Assembly: GCA_001412355.1 (NCBI GenBank)
Contig: LKUD01000089.1
Span: 1-51,514, forward strand
Direction of reading: 5' to 3'
From: Methanoculleus sp. SDB
GTDB lineage: Archaea > Halobacteriota > Methanomicrobia > Methanomicrobiales > Methanomicrobiaceae
Length of the DNA: 51,514 nucleotides
Positions within the stretch are counted from its first letter, which is position 1, and each line of letters begins with the position of its first letter. A program made the position numbers and the translations under genes. The notes beneath the pieces were generated by a model. It had not been told where the DNA came from. It saw only the letters and a program-made list of their open reading frames with translations, and made no database searches. Positions 23,317 to 31,791 of this stretch are shown piece after piece.

Positions 23317-25013
23317 ATCTCCGCCTCCGTTTCGATGCAGCGGTTCCGGGGAATATACGAGTCCTGCACCGGGTAATTGCTCATACGGACGGTATAGTAC
23401 CTGTCGAAATTCCGTACGAACTCCTCGTTTTGCATGATATCATTCTCGTCGGATATCCGGGATCTGACCCAGTACGTCGTGTTCGCGCCCCCGACGAGGC
23501 ACTCGCCCCGCCGGCATACAACGCGTCCCCGCTTGATGGTGTATTCTGTCCGGGAAAAGGCACGGATGATCGTTTCGTAGTCTGCGGCCGGGTCCACCAT
23601 ATCGATGCTGACCGGATAGATCGCCACATCCGCCTCGGCACCTTCTCCCAGATGGCCCTTCCCCATCCCTGCGATCCCGAGCGCCCGTGCCTGCGCAGCG
23701 CGGGTCATTACGGCAATCTCATGCCAGTCGAGTTCGCGGTCTATCGCAGGAAGCGGCACCCGGTGCTCCAGGTCGGGGTGCACGGTCGCACATTCGGCGT
23801 CGCGGTACCTGCTGCTCATCAGGAGGGCGATAACCTCCGGGTATTTCACGAACGGGGCACCGTTCGGGTTGTCAGTGGCGAGAATGCACTGGTAGGGGTC
23901 GCGGACGAGGAGGGCGAGTTCGAGCCCGATCGCCCACATGATCGAGTTGACAAGGTTTTTCCTGCTGTAGTAGACGGGAATGATTCCGGAACCGGTTTCA
24001 AGTTCCACGTCATGGTTGCTCCACTTGTTGTGGTGCAGGCGGTAGAGGTTGAACTCCATCGGCCCGTCGGCTGTCATGGTCGTGGTTTTCCCGAACATCA
24101 CCTGCCCCATGTCCATGACAATCTGCGGCTTCGCGTTCACGGCTCCGGCCACCTCCTCCGCTTTCGAGCAGAAATCCCTCCATGTCGAACCGCCGTAGGA
24201 ATGGAACTGCACATGGGTCGCGTAGAGCGACTGGCGATCCGGATTCAGATCGCGGACCAGATCGAACGTATCGAGTGTACATGCATAATTTCCCGGTGTC
24301 CCGAGGTTATTGCAGTGCAGGTGGACGGAATGCGGCAGGTTGAGCATTTCGTTCGCCTCGATCAGCGTGGTAATGATGTCGGCGGGAGTGACCTCGAAAT
24401 GCGGCACGAGATCCCTGATGCAGGTGAGGTTCTTTCCCCACCCCCATGCCTCCGTTCCGCCGGGATTCGTAAGCTTGACGGCAAATCCCTTTGATGCGGA
24501 GATGAACCAGGCAAGAATGGCCGCGGCTTTCTTAACGTCCCCCTCGCGCACCGCATCCATGATTGCCCAGTTCCCGTCGAAGAGGACGTTCGCCATCATG
24601 TCCTGAAGCGGCGTGTAGTTGAACTCTTCGTGTGTGTGGCGCGCCTCAAGCGGGGCCATCGCACCTTCAAGAAGGGTGGTGTACCCCATCGCGCTGTACC
24701 GGTAACTTGTGCCGTACGTCGTTGGCACGCTGTACCCGGAGGTGGAGTGCATGGCCCCGCAGCGTTGCGTCCTGCCGGCACGCATATCCTCGGGGCTCAT
24801 GTACCGCCCGAAATTCACCTTCGTGCCGCAGACATGGGTATGCGAGTCAATGCCTCCCGGCATGGTCAGCATTCCCGCCGCATCAATCACATCGGCCGAA
24901 GATCCGACCGACTCGACAATCCTTCCGTCGCGTATCGCGATGTCCATGACCTCGCCGTTTATCCCGGAGATCGGATCGATGACACAGGCGTTTTTTATCA
25001 GGAGTTCGGTCAT
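23313..25013 (-). CDS. fwdA: Formylmethanofuran dehydrogenase subunit A (binuclear metallo-amidohydrolase)
   Basis: 566 residues, normal length. An amidohydrolase fold with GGIDSHTHVCG (HxH metal ligands) near residue 60 and SVHLHCNNLGTPGNY midway. Further downstream come TADGPMEFN and DNPNGAPFVKYPE, the latter around the essential Asp. FwdA condenses formate, delivered through an internal tunnel from FwdB, with methanofuran to formyl-methanofuran. Start ATG shares one base with the fwdB stop (TGATG). Cytoplasmic complex. Confidence 0.96.
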   Translation of the reverse strand: MTELLIKNACVIDPISGINGEVMDIAIRDGRIVESVGSSADVIDAAGMLTMPGGIDSHTHVCGTKVNFGRYMSPEDMRAGRTQRCGAMHSTSGYSVPTTYGTSYRYSAMGYTTLLEGAMAPLEARHTHEEFNYTPLQDMMANVLFDGNWAIMDAVREGDVKKAAAILAWFISASKGFAVKLTNPGGTEAWGWGKNLTCIRDLVPHFEVTPADIITTLIEANEMLNLPHSVHLHCNNLGTPGNYACTLDTFDLVRDLNPDRQSLYATHVQFHSYGGSTWRDFCSKAEEVAGAVNAKPQIVMDMGQVMFGKTTTMTADGPMEFNLYRLHHNKWSNHDVELETGSGIIPVYYSRKNLVNSIMWAIGLELALLVRDPYQCILATDNPNGAPFVKYPEVIALLMSSRYRDAECATVHPDLEHRVPLPAIDRELDWHEIAVMTRAAQARALGIAGMGKGHLGEGAEADVAIYPVSIDMVDPAADYETIIRAFSRTEYTIKRGRVVCRRGECLVGGANTTYWVRSRISDENDIMQNEEFVRNFDRYYTVRMSNYPVQDSYIPRNRCIETEAEI

Positions 25014-26299
25014 CAGAGTTTTACCTCCTTCATGCGGTCGAAGATTTTCGCCAGGATCTCCGTATCACTGGGGATGGTCGGTTCAAGCACTTTCTTGACA
25101 TGAATGGGGACGCCGTCCATCCGATAGGCTGTCCCCACGGCGTCAATCCCGGTCATTGCGGACGGTATCTGCACGTCACAGACCGACGTGGTCATGCAGG
25201 GGCACGGATCGATGACCACCGTCGGGATCTCCGCAAGGTGCTCCACGCACCGCCGCGGGAAATGCGCCGCCGGGTCGCTGCCGATGACGAGGCAGGCATC
25301 GCACTCCTTTTGTGCGAGGACATCAATCGCCGAGGTCTCCCCCGGATTGTAGAAGGCAACACCCCGGCAGAAATCGACCGCATACGGATAGCCGGTCATC
25401 CAGGTAAAAACTTCGTTTGACCCGTAGACATTCCAGTGCCCTCTCATCGGCGTAATGGTGAATTTTGTGTGGCGATTGAGTTCGTCGACCAGTTCAATCG
25501 CGTTCCTAATGTTTTTGTATTTTCCCCGCGTCATGGTGAGCCCGAGCCCGAAGAAGACCGCCCCGAACGATGCCTCCTTGCAGAGTGCGGCGACCCGCTC
25601 CAGCTGCGCCCGCTTCACACCGGCGACCGTCGGGGGGATAATTGCACCTTTTCCGCGAACGATTGCCCGAAGCGCGCTGAGTACAGCGTAATCACCGCCG
25701 GGTTTGATCCTGATGAACTCATCGGCCACCCGTGCCGTTTCCGTCTCGCGCACGTCGACGACGATGACCGTGCGGTTCCGGAACGCATTATCCAGGAAAT
25801 AACCGTCCGCATAGGTGGTGTACCTGCTCATATGCCTCGGGTGCGCTTCAATCGGGTTGGATCCCCAGTATATGACGAGATCGGCACGGTTCTTCACCTG
25901 CCCGAGCGTACACCCGGGGTGGCCGACTTCCTGAATGGCAAGAATGGAGGGGCCGTGGCAGACGGATGTGGTGCTGTCGATAATGCCCCCCACCAGTTCC
26001 GTCATATGGACGCCGATGCACTGGGCCTCGCCGTGCGTCCCGCTCCAGCCGAACAGGAGCGGCCGGTCGGCAGACAGCAGCATGTCGACGGTATAGTCGA
26101 TTGCCTCGTCGTAGGCGATGGATTTCCATCCGTCCGGGGTCCGCCGGATGGGAGTGTGAAGCCGGTCTTTTCCCATGAATTTCGCATTCCCGAGGGTGCA
26201 CCCGTTGTCGACGGCGATGATCCTGTTATTCTCAACCGTCACCGTCAGGTCGTCGCAGAGGCAGCCGCAGAACGGACAGACAACATCATCGATTTTCAT
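25013..26299 (-). CDS. fwdB: Formylmethanofuran dehydrogenase subunit B (Mo/W formate dehydrogenase-like)
   Basis: 428 residues. The N-terminal [4Fe-4S] site is VCPFCGCLCDD plus Cys34. The metal-pterin ligand is Cys114 in STTSVCHGPS, encoded by TGC, so this is the Cys rather than selenocysteine form. GCTLGQVKNRADLVIYWGSNP and EAHPRH are standard. FwdB reduces CO2 to formate with electrons from ferredoxin at the tungsto- or molybdopterin. Which metal it uses cannot be decided from sequence. It overlaps the end of fwdD by 14 bases. Confidence 0.96.
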   Translation of the reverse strand: MKIDDVVCPFCGCLCDDLTVTVENNRIIAVDNGCTLGNAKFMGKDRLHTPIRRTPDGWKSIAYDEAIDYTVDMLLSADRPLLFGWSGTHGEAQCIGVHMTELVGGIIDSTTSVCHGPSILAIQEVGHPGCTLGQVKNRADLVIYWGSNPIEAHPRHMSRYTTYADGYFLDNAFRNRTVIVVDVRETETARVADEFIRIKPGGDYAVLSALRAIVRGKGAIIPPTVAGVKRAQLERVAALCKEASFGAVFFGLGLTMTRGKYKNIRNAIELVDELNRHTKFTITPMRGHWNVYGSNEVFTWMTGYPYAVDFCRGVAFYNPGETSAIDVLAQKECDACLVIGSDPAAHFPRRCVEHLAEIPTVVIDPCPCMTTSVCDVQIPSAMTGIDAVGTAYRMDGVPIHVKKVLEPTIPSDTEILAKIFDRMKEVKL

Positions 26300-26678
26300 A
26301 GCGCAGGCCTCCCATCTCTTCCATCAGTTCCCATGCGGTCTTTTGCGGCCGGTCGGTCGGTTCGATCTCCACGTCAACGTACTTGTAGTCGGGCATCCCG
26401 CACGAATGAGTGCCCGGAGGCGTGATGTGGTTTGCAAACGGGCCGTACGGGATAAAAACCTCTCCTTCGTACAGATCCTCCGACTCGCGCACGGTGAGGA
26501 CGACGGTCCCCCATCCGCTCGTCACCAGAACGCGATCACGGTCGTCAATTCCGAGCTCCATCATATCGAAGGGGTGCATGAAACAGGTTCCCGTCTCCTC
26601 GGAGTACGTCCTGCCTCCCTTGCTCTCGATGTGCCTGCCCTGCGTGATCGTCCTCCCGGTGTTCATGACAAACCTCAT
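26286..26678 (-). CDS. fwdD: Formylmethanofuran dehydrogenase subunit D (molydopterin dinucleotide-binding)
   Basis: 130 residues from ATG at 26678, preceded by GGAGG 7-8 bases upstream. It is the MopB C-terminal-type fold: NTGRTITQGRHIESK, then GIDDRDRVLVTSGWGTVVLTV and the conserved FIPYGPFANHITPPGTHSCGMPDYKYVDVEI. It completes the pterin-cofactor site with FwdB. The start overlaps the stop of the polyferredoxin gene by ATGA (26675-26678). This links the hydrogenase and fwd parts of the operon without a gap. Confidence 0.95.
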   Translation of the reverse strand: MRFVMNTGRTITQGRHIESKGGRTYSEETGTCFMHPFDMMELGIDDRDRVLVTSGWGTVVLTVRESEDLYEGEVFIPYGPFANHITPPGTHSCGMPDYKYVDVEIEPTDRPQKTAWELMEEMGGLRYENR

Positions 26679-27304
26679 CGGACGCCCTCCTCTGTCCCGG
26701 CTCCTCCTTCCAGCTGAACCGCTTCGATAATCCGGGCGACACGGATCGCCTGGTTCGGGCATGTCGCTTCGCAGGTCTTGCAGCCCGTGCACTTCTCCTC
26801 GTGCAGCACCCGCATCTCGCCCTCCCTGATGCGCATGATCACCTCGTCGGAGATCGCCGTGCCGGTTGCCGCGAGCTGGGGGTCCGCCTCTTTGTTGACC
26901 GGGCATGCGACCGAGCAGTTCCCGCACCGCATGCAGCGGGCTGGATCGATGGAGATCCGGTAATAGGGCAGGTAATATGTCTCCTCCCGGTGCTTGGAAT
27001 CGAGGATCCGTCCGCTTGCGAGGACATCCTCGGGGCAGACCTCCACGCACAGGCCGCACCTGATGCAATGGCCCGGAAAGACCTGCGGTTCCCAGCCTTC
27101 GCCCTTTTTCAGGACCTCGATGGCGCCTTCGGTCGGACAGATCATCATGCAGAGCAGGCAGTGGGTGCACTCCTTACCGGTCAGTTCGGGATATCCCCTG
27201 AAATGGGACGGAGTGACAAGCGGAGCGGTTTTTACGAAGAAAAACCTGCGGAGCCATTCCGCCCTGAGAAACTCCCGGATGTACCAGATGATCGATGTGG
27301 TCAT
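26675..27304 (-). CDS. Four-cluster polyferredoxin between eha and fwd genes (EhaP/Q-like)
   Basis: 209 residues carrying four CX2CX2CX3C-P motifs, at Cys 46-56, 80-90, 124-134 and 172-182. That gives four [4Fe-4S] clusters. The N-terminal 35 residues (SIIWYIREFLRAEWLRRFFFV) are amphipathic and could touch the membrane arm, but there is no true signal peptide. It starts two bases after the stop of the hydrogenase large subunit and overlaps fwdD by four bases. By position it corresponds to the polyferredoxins EhaP/EhaQ, which I recall as carrying more clusters in Methanobacteriales. It probably carries electrons from the hydrogenase to soluble ferredoxin or directly to formylmethanofuran dehydrogenase. 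Confidence 0.85.
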   Translation of the reverse strand: MTTSIIWYIREFLRAEWLRRFFFVKTAPLVTPSHFRGYPELTGKECTHCLLCMMICPTEGAIEVLKKGEGWEPQVFPGHCIRCGLCVEVCPEDVLASGRILDSKHREETYYLPYYRISIDPARCMRCGNCSVACPVNKEADPQLAATGTAISDEVIMRIREGEMRVLHEEKCTGCKTCEATCPNQAIRVARIIEAVQLEGGAGTEEGVR

Positions 27305-27306
27305 GG

Positions 27307-28392
27307 CTATCTCTCGGTACAGGCGACACAGGGGTCGGCACTGATGAACGTTGAGGTGACATCAGCGGCCGATGTGACACCGGTGAGCATGTAGTGTGCG
27401 CACGCTTCGATGTTCATGATCGACGGCGTCTGGACGGAAATATCAACAATTCTTCCGTATTCATCTGTTTTTACAAAGTAGGTCAGTTCGCCGCGGGGCG
27501 CTTCTCCGGCGTAGGTCCCCTCCCCGGCAACGACCGTCCCGCCGCCCCGGATCGGGCCCTCGGGAAGCATCCCGAGGCATCGCCGGATCAGCCCGATACT
27601 CTGCCGGATCTCATCGAACCTGACCATGATGCGTGCGTAATTATCCCCCTCGGTGTATAAAACGGGCTCAAATCCGAGTTTCCGGTACGTGGGGTGGCGA
27701 AGGCGCATGTCCTCCGCGATTCCGCTTGCCCGTGCCGTCGGACCGACGGCATGGGCCTCGAGCGCTGCTTCCCGTGTGAGGATGCCGATTCCTCTGCTCC
27801 GGAGTCCGATGAGGGGGCCGTTTTCAAACATCGCAGTAAACCGGGTGACCTCCGTCTCGATATGGGTGATTGCCTGTTCCAGTGTTGGCCCGTCTTCCGG
27901 GCGGAGATCAAAGCGCACGCCTCCCGGAATCATGTAGGCGCAGGTAACCCGCGCTCCCGTGATCAGTTCGAGCATATCCATTGCGGTTTCCCTGAGGTTG
28001 AGGAGATACATCGCGAGCGTCTCGTGTTCGATGGTGTAGCAGTAGGAGAAGTTGGCGAGGATGTGGCTCTGGATGCGGTCAAGTTCGTTGACAATCACCC
28101 GGAGGAGTGCCGCCCTCTCCGGCACGGCAATGCCGCTGATCTGCTCGACGGTTTCGATGTACGTCATATTATGGATCACCGAGCAGATGCCGCAGATCCG
28201 TTCCGCAAGAAACATCACTTCCTGCCACGGGCGGCCACGCATGATGCGCTCGATGCCCTTCTTGACATACCCGAGCTCCACTTCGGCGGAGAGTACGAAT
28301 TCTCCGCGTGTTTCGCATTTAATGCGGGCAGGCTCCTTGAAGCAGGGGTGCAGGGGACCCACCGGAAGCGAGACGTCAACCACTTTTTTCAT
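27307..28392 (-). CDS. ehaO: Energy-converting [NiFe] hydrogenase large subunit (EhaO-like)
   Basis: 361 residues from ATG at 28392. NiFe ligands are complete: RIC67GIC70 near the N-terminus and DPC355VAC358 at the C-terminus, and the fold resembles complex I NuoD. The chain stops three residues after the last cysteine (TER), so there is no C-terminal peptide for a maturation protease to remove. The protein oxidises H2 in the peripheral arm. It overlaps ehaN by ATGA (28389-28392). Identity as Eha rather than Ech or Mbh rests mainly on the many small membrane genes upstream. Confidence 0.92.
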   Translation of the reverse strand: MKKVVDVSLPVGPLHPCFKEPARIKCETRGEFVLSAEVELGYVKKGIERIMRGRPWQEVMFLAERICGICSVIHNMTYIETVEQISGIAVPERAALLRVIVNELDRIQSHILANFSYCYTIEHETLAMYLLNLRETAMDMLELITGARVTCAYMIPGGVRFDLRPEDGPTLEQAITHIETEVTRFTAMFENGPLIGLRSRGIGILTREAALEAHAVGPTARASGIAEDMRLRHPTYRKLGFEPVLYTEGDNYARIMVRFDEIRQSIGLIRRCLGMLPEGPIRGGGTVVAGEGTYAGEAPRGELTYFVKTDEYGRIVDISVQTPSIMNIEACAHYMLTGVTSAADVTSTFISADPCVACTER

Positions 28393-28844
28393 GCCTTTCT
28401 CTCCTCGAAATCTTTGAAAACAACCGGTGCGAGCGAGAGCACGGCATTCAGAATCTCGGTCGGACGCGGCGGGCATCCCGGTACTTCGGCGGCGATCGGG
28501 ATGTGCTTTGCAACAGGGGGATCGACGAAGGATCCCCGGCGGTTGAAGACGCATCCCGAGATCGGGCAGTTGCCGATGGCGATGGCGGCCTTCGGTTCCG
28601 GTATCTTATTCCAGATAGACTCGAGTTTATCCTCCCATTGCGGTGTAAACGCACCGGTGACGAGGAGGATGTCCGCCTCTCGCGGGTTGTTGTGGACATA
28701 GATGCCGTACTGTTCAATGTCATACCGGGGGGCGAGCACGGCAAGGATTTCAATGTCGCATCCGTTGCAGGACCCCACGTTGACGTAGCTGACGTGGATC
28801 GATCGTGACCGCACGGCGTTTTTCATCGACTGTATCGTACTCAT
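28389..28844 (-). CDS. ehaN: Energy-converting hydrogenase small subunit (EhaN-like)
   Basis: 151 residues, NuoB-like. The proximal [4Fe-4S] cluster ligands appear as GSCNGCDIE, GNCPISGCVF and the C-terminal EVPGCPPRP motif. It passes electrons from the NiFe site of EhaO to the polyferredoxin. The start overlaps ehaM and the stop overlaps ehaO, both by ATGA. The family is very strongly supported, and the Eha assignment follows from gene order. Confidence 0.92.
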   Translation of the reverse strand: MSTIQSMKNAVRSRSIHVSYVNVGSCNGCDIEILAVLAPRYDIEQYGIYVHNNPREADILLVTGAFTPQWEDKLESIWNKIPEPKAAIAIGNCPISGCVFNRRGSFVDPPVAKHIPIAAEVPGCPPRPTEILNAVLSLAPVVFKDFEERKA

Positions 28845-29230
28845 GTGCGTAGTATCTCCCTGATGTTCCGGAGTCCTTCTGATAGTGCCTCGTCTTTCGG
28901 GGTGCCCTTTTTGATACGTTCCTTAACGTCACTGCAGATGCGATCCACGGCCTGCCGTTCCGCGAGGGGAACATACCGGGAAATCAGCTCACAGCCCAGT
29001 TTTCTCTCCGTCTCGTCGCCGGCGTCGCCAGCTGCACTCCATGCATCATAGCGTGCGGGCAGGTTTTCAAGCAGGATCATGTCCATCCGCTCCATCATAA
29101 TCCTGATGACCTCATGCTTCTTCAGCCCGTAATGCGTCGCAATCGCTCCCGCCACTGCGTTGTGGCGGGCACTCGTAAGTATATTGAACCGCATCATCCG
29201 GAGATCCTTTTCATACAAAAAGTCCCGCAT
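28841..29230 (-). CDS. ehaM: EhaM-like protein (DUF1959)
   Basis: 129 residues from ATG at 29230, which shares a base with the preceding stop (TGATG). A soluble, helical and charged protein (MRFNILTSARHNAVAGAIATHYGLKKHEVIRIMMERMDMILLENLPARYD) matching DUF1959, the hydrophilic EhaM subunit of archaeal Eha hydrogenases. Role unknown. It lies directly upstream of the small subunit, as in other eha operons. Confidence 0.82.
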   Translation of the reverse strand: MRDFLYEKDLRMMRFNILTSARHNAVAGAIATHYGLKKHEVIRIMMERMDMILLENLPARYDAWSAAGDAGDETERKLGCELISRYVPLAERQAVDRICSDVKERIKKGTPKDEALSEGLRNIREILRT

Positions 29231-29478
29231 CAGATGACACCTCCTGCACGCCCGGCTGCATACAGCAGGAAACCAAGGACGCACACCCACAGCACCCTCA
29301 TTTCCGTCGTTTTGAGCAGGCGCTCGTCTCGTACGAGCATGAGGAGGGAAACCACCGCTATCAGGACGGCGACGGCACCCGCCTGCAGCCAGAGTCCGGT
29401 TCCCAGAGTCGCCTGAAGAAGGGCGACACCGGCATAGAAAGCGGCTCCCGCCCAGAGGATTCTGTATATCAGGTTCAT
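29230..29478 (-). CDS. Small membrane subunit of Eha hydrogenase (EhaL/EhaK position)
   Basis: 82 residues with three hydrophobic helices (about 5-25, 30-50 and 62-80). The position between ehaJ and ehaM corresponds to ehaK/ehaL in Methanobacteriales, where two small genes are found; only one is present here. Overlaps ehaJ by ATGA. Assigned by position and topology, not by motif. Confidence 0.65.
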   Translation of the reverse strand: MNLIYRILWAGAAFYAGVALLQATLGTGLWLQAGAVAVLIAVVSLLMLVRDERLLKTTEMRVLWVCVLGFLLYAAGRAGGVI

Positions 29479-30317
29479 GCGATCACTCCCACTGCGAGGA
29501 TGTACACGGCGACAAGGCCGGCGGCAAGGGTCTGCATCGTGACGGTGTCGTAGGGAGAGAGCATCGGGCAGAGTGCGCAGACAAACGAGAGCGACAGCAG
29601 CAGGAGCAGCATGAGAACAAGCACCGCCGCAAAGGGAATTCCCCCGACGAAGATGAGCACGAAGGCATACAGCAGCACGAAGGTCTTGAGCGAAAAGGCG
29701 ACATCGAGCCCGGCCCGCCAGACGCCGAAATGCTCCGTCCTGTTGCCGCTCACGATCTCCTTTGCTTCAATGATGGCGAAAGGGCTATAGTGCATCTTTG
29801 AAAGGATGATGAGGTACATCGCTGCCGCAACGGGGGGCATGATCAGGAGGAGGGGACCGTTTGCAGCCTGATAGGCGATGATGTCGGAGAGCCGGAGTGA
29901 TCCGGTGACAAGGTAGATGGCGCCTATCGTTGCGAAGAGCGGGATTTCCGATGCCGCCGAGATGACGGAGCGGATCGCACCGAATTTCCCGTACGGCGAT
30001 CCCGACGAGAGGCCGAGCCCGTGCTCGACGATCTTATGGAGCATGTAGATGCCGAAGAGCATCAGGATGCTCCCCTCGAGGAGCAGGATGAACAGGGCTG
30101 CGCTCCAGATGCCGAGGGCGACGAGAACGACCGCCACGAAGAGCACTTCGCTCGCGGTTGCCGGGATCCACGTCTCCTTGAAGGAAAATTTCAGGGTATG
30201 AAGGATCTCCTGCCATACCGGCGGACCGGGACGCCCCTGTATCCGGGCGATTGCCTTTCGGTGGATGCCGTGAAGAAGCAGGCCGGCAAATACAGCAAAC
30301 AGCAGAAAGTCGATCAT
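29475..30317 (-). CDS. ehaJ: Energy-converting hydrogenase membrane subunit EhaJ (NuoH-like)
   Basis: 280 residues from ATG at 30317. An eight-helix protein of the NuoH/EchB family. The conserved loops RKAIARIQGRPGPPVWQEILHTLKFSFKE and PFAIIEAKEIVSGNRTEHFGVWRAGLD (the E-rich quinone/ion-channel loop of NuoH, here FAIIEAKEI) are present. This subunit anchors the peripheral hydrogenase to the membrane arm and forms the junction for ion translocation. It starts one base after the ehaI stop. Confidence 0.9.
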   Translation of the reverse strand: MIDFLLFAVFAGLLLHGIHRKAIARIQGRPGPPVWQEILHTLKFSFKETWIPATASEVLFVAVVLVALGIWSAALFILLLEGSILMLFGIYMLHKIVEHGLGLSSGSPYGKFGAIRSVISAASEIPLFATIGAIYLVTGSLRLSDIIAYQAANGPLLLIMPPVAAAMYLIILSKMHYSPFAIIEAKEIVSGNRTEHFGVWRAGLDVAFSLKTFVLLYAFVLIFVGGIPFAAVLVLMLLLLLSLSFVCALCPMLSPYDTVTMQTLAAGLVAVYILAVGVIA

Positions 30318-30318
30318 G

Positions 30319-30525
30319 TCAATACCCGATAAACGGAATGTCTCCCTCGCCTTCCGACGCGTTCCACCACAGTCCGAGAAGGACGACAAAGAACGGGAAT
30401 GCAACCACGATCAGCAGACCTGCACTCCAGAGGGGGAGTGTGCCCAGGACTGCACCGGCTCCTGCTAAGAGACAGAGAGCACCGGTGACACCCATTCCCA
30501 TGGCAGCATTTCCTTTTTTCATCAT
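30319..30525 (-). CDS. ehaI: Small membrane subunit EhaI-like
   Basis: 68 residues, starting MMKKGNAAMG, with two hydrophobic helices (about 9-30 and 34-55) and a short acidic tail (SEGEGDIPF). It starts two bases after the ehaH stop (TGA-TA-ATG). By order and size it matches EhaI. The start could be either of two adjacent ATGs (30525 or 30522). Confidence 0.7.
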   Translation of the reverse strand: MMKKGNAAMGMGVTGALCLLAGAGAVLGTLPLWSAGLLIVVAFPFFVVLLGLWWNASEGEGDIPFIGY

Positions 30526-30527
30526 TA

Positions 30528-31196
30528 TCACATCGATAGCACAATCTCCACCACGCGCAGGAACAGGAGCAGCGAGCTGACATGGATGATCAGCACGTAC
30601 GGCGCTCCGGGTGCGCGGGTAATCTCCGCCTTTGCAACGTAAAAGGGGGCCATTCCCTCTCCCATTACGCCAAGCACGAGAAATGCCTTTGCAATGAGGG
30701 GGACGGCAATCGCACTGCCGAAGAGCTCCCACATGCTCAGGGTTCCCGTCGTCGCGAGGATGATTGCCGCCCCCCCGAAGAGGGGGACGGTGGCAATCAT
30801 CGCCACGATCCCGTACTGGAACGCTGCATTGAGCACGTGGCGGTTTGTATAGGCCGCAACGATTCCGATGTTTGTAATGCCCACCATAGAGGTGAAGAGC
30901 GTGAAATTAAAGACATCCCCGGAAACTACCGCCCCCAGCGTCGCGAGGCCGCACGCAATCGCCATAAACCGCTGGAATTTCAGCTGTTCCGGCCAGATGT
31001 CCTTGGTGTAATACGCGTCCCCGCCGAAGACGATATCGACCTGTCGCTCCGGCCTGCTCACGATTGCGATTGCCGTGAAGAGCACGGCAAATGCAAACAG
31101 CATCGCCGTGTACGGGCTGAAGTAATTGACGATGTCGCCGAATTCTATGACATGGAGTTCCGCACCCCCGATGGCGGGAACGGCAAGGCTATTCAT
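30528..31196 (-). CDS. ehaH: Energy-converting hydrogenase membrane subunit EhaH (antiporter-like, short)
   Basis: 222 residues from ATG at 31196, overlapping the ehaG stop by eight bases. Seven or so helices with an antiporter-like core. AYTNRHVLNAAFQYGIVAMIATVPLFGGAAII and the Lys/Glu-bearing PLIAKAFLVLGVMGEGMAPFYV resemble the first half of NuoL/M/MrpD proteins. EhaH is known as a truncated NuoL-type subunit, and the length here agrees. It is the likely ion-pumping unit. Confidence 0.82.
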   Translation of the reverse strand: MNSLAVPAIGGAELHVIEFGDIVNYFSPYTAMLFAFAVLFTAIAIVSRPERQVDIVFGGDAYYTKDIWPEQLKFQRFMAIACGLATLGAVVSGDVFNFTLFTSMVGITNIGIVAAYTNRHVLNAAFQYGIVAMIATVPLFGGAAIILATTGTLSMWELFGSAIAVPLIAKAFLVLGVMGEGMAPFYVAKAEITRAPGAPYVLIIHVSSLLLFLRVVEIVLSM

Positions 31197-31791
31197 CGTG
31201 GCCACCCCGCATCGTGCCGATGAGCGACATCTTTCCGCATACCTTGAGGAGTATTGCACCGCCGGCGGTCATAACACCGAACAGCCAGTACTCCGGCAGG
31301 ACCATGAAGATGAAGAACGCGAAAATCCAGAGCGCCCATGCATAGCCGCTGACCGCCTCGACAACGGCAAATCTTTCGTCATGCCCCCTGCACATGAAGT
31401 AGAAGATTGCACCGACGGCCGCCAGAGCACCGCCCGAAAATCCCGAGAGTACGATTCCGTAGAGAACAAGGGCGAGCGAAAGGATGGCGGGTGCGCTGTC
31501 CATGATTTCGATGGAGAGCGGGGCATACCGCGGACGGGAAAGAGACTCTTTTACCAGGTAAACTTCGGATATGGCCATGAGTTCGGAAATGCCGACGACG
31601 AGCCCCGGCAGTATCAGTGCTTCGGCGAGGTCGGTTGCGACAAGCGCGATGAGCACGAGGGCAAGAATCTCGGCGAGATCGGTGAGCAGGATACGGTGCA
31701 AATCGTCCTTTTCGCGGAGTATGGCATAGAATGCCACAATCACGCTCAGGAAGGCGATGCCGAGGCCGGCAGTATAGACGGTATCCATCAC
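31189..31791 (-). CDS. ehaG: Eha membrane subunit, EhaG-like (DUF2105 type)
   Basis: 200 residues with six helices. The segment LREKDDLHRILLTDLAEILALVLIALVATDLAEALILPGLVVGISELMAISEVYLVKE has the regular acid-bearing helices typical of the MnhC/NuoK-like EhaG family. Overlaps ehaF by ATGA and ehaH by eight bases. The letter is assigned from order and size. Confidence 0.75.
   Translation of the reverse strand: MMDTVYTAGLGIAFLSVIVAFYAILREKDDLHRILLTDLAEILALVLIALVATDLAEALILPGLVVGISELMAISEVYLVKESLSRPRYAPLSIEIMDSAPAILSLALVLYGIVLSGFSGGALAAVGAIFYFMCRGHDERFAVVEAVSGYAWALWIFAFFIFMVLPEYWLFGVMTAGGAILLKVCGKMSLIGTMRGGHDE

Noticed and set aside
23430-24494. 354-codon plus-strand frame
   Set aside because: Antisense shadow of fwdA.
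27694-28701. 335-codon plus-strand frame
   Set aside because: Antisense shadow of ehaO and ehaN; no recognisable family.
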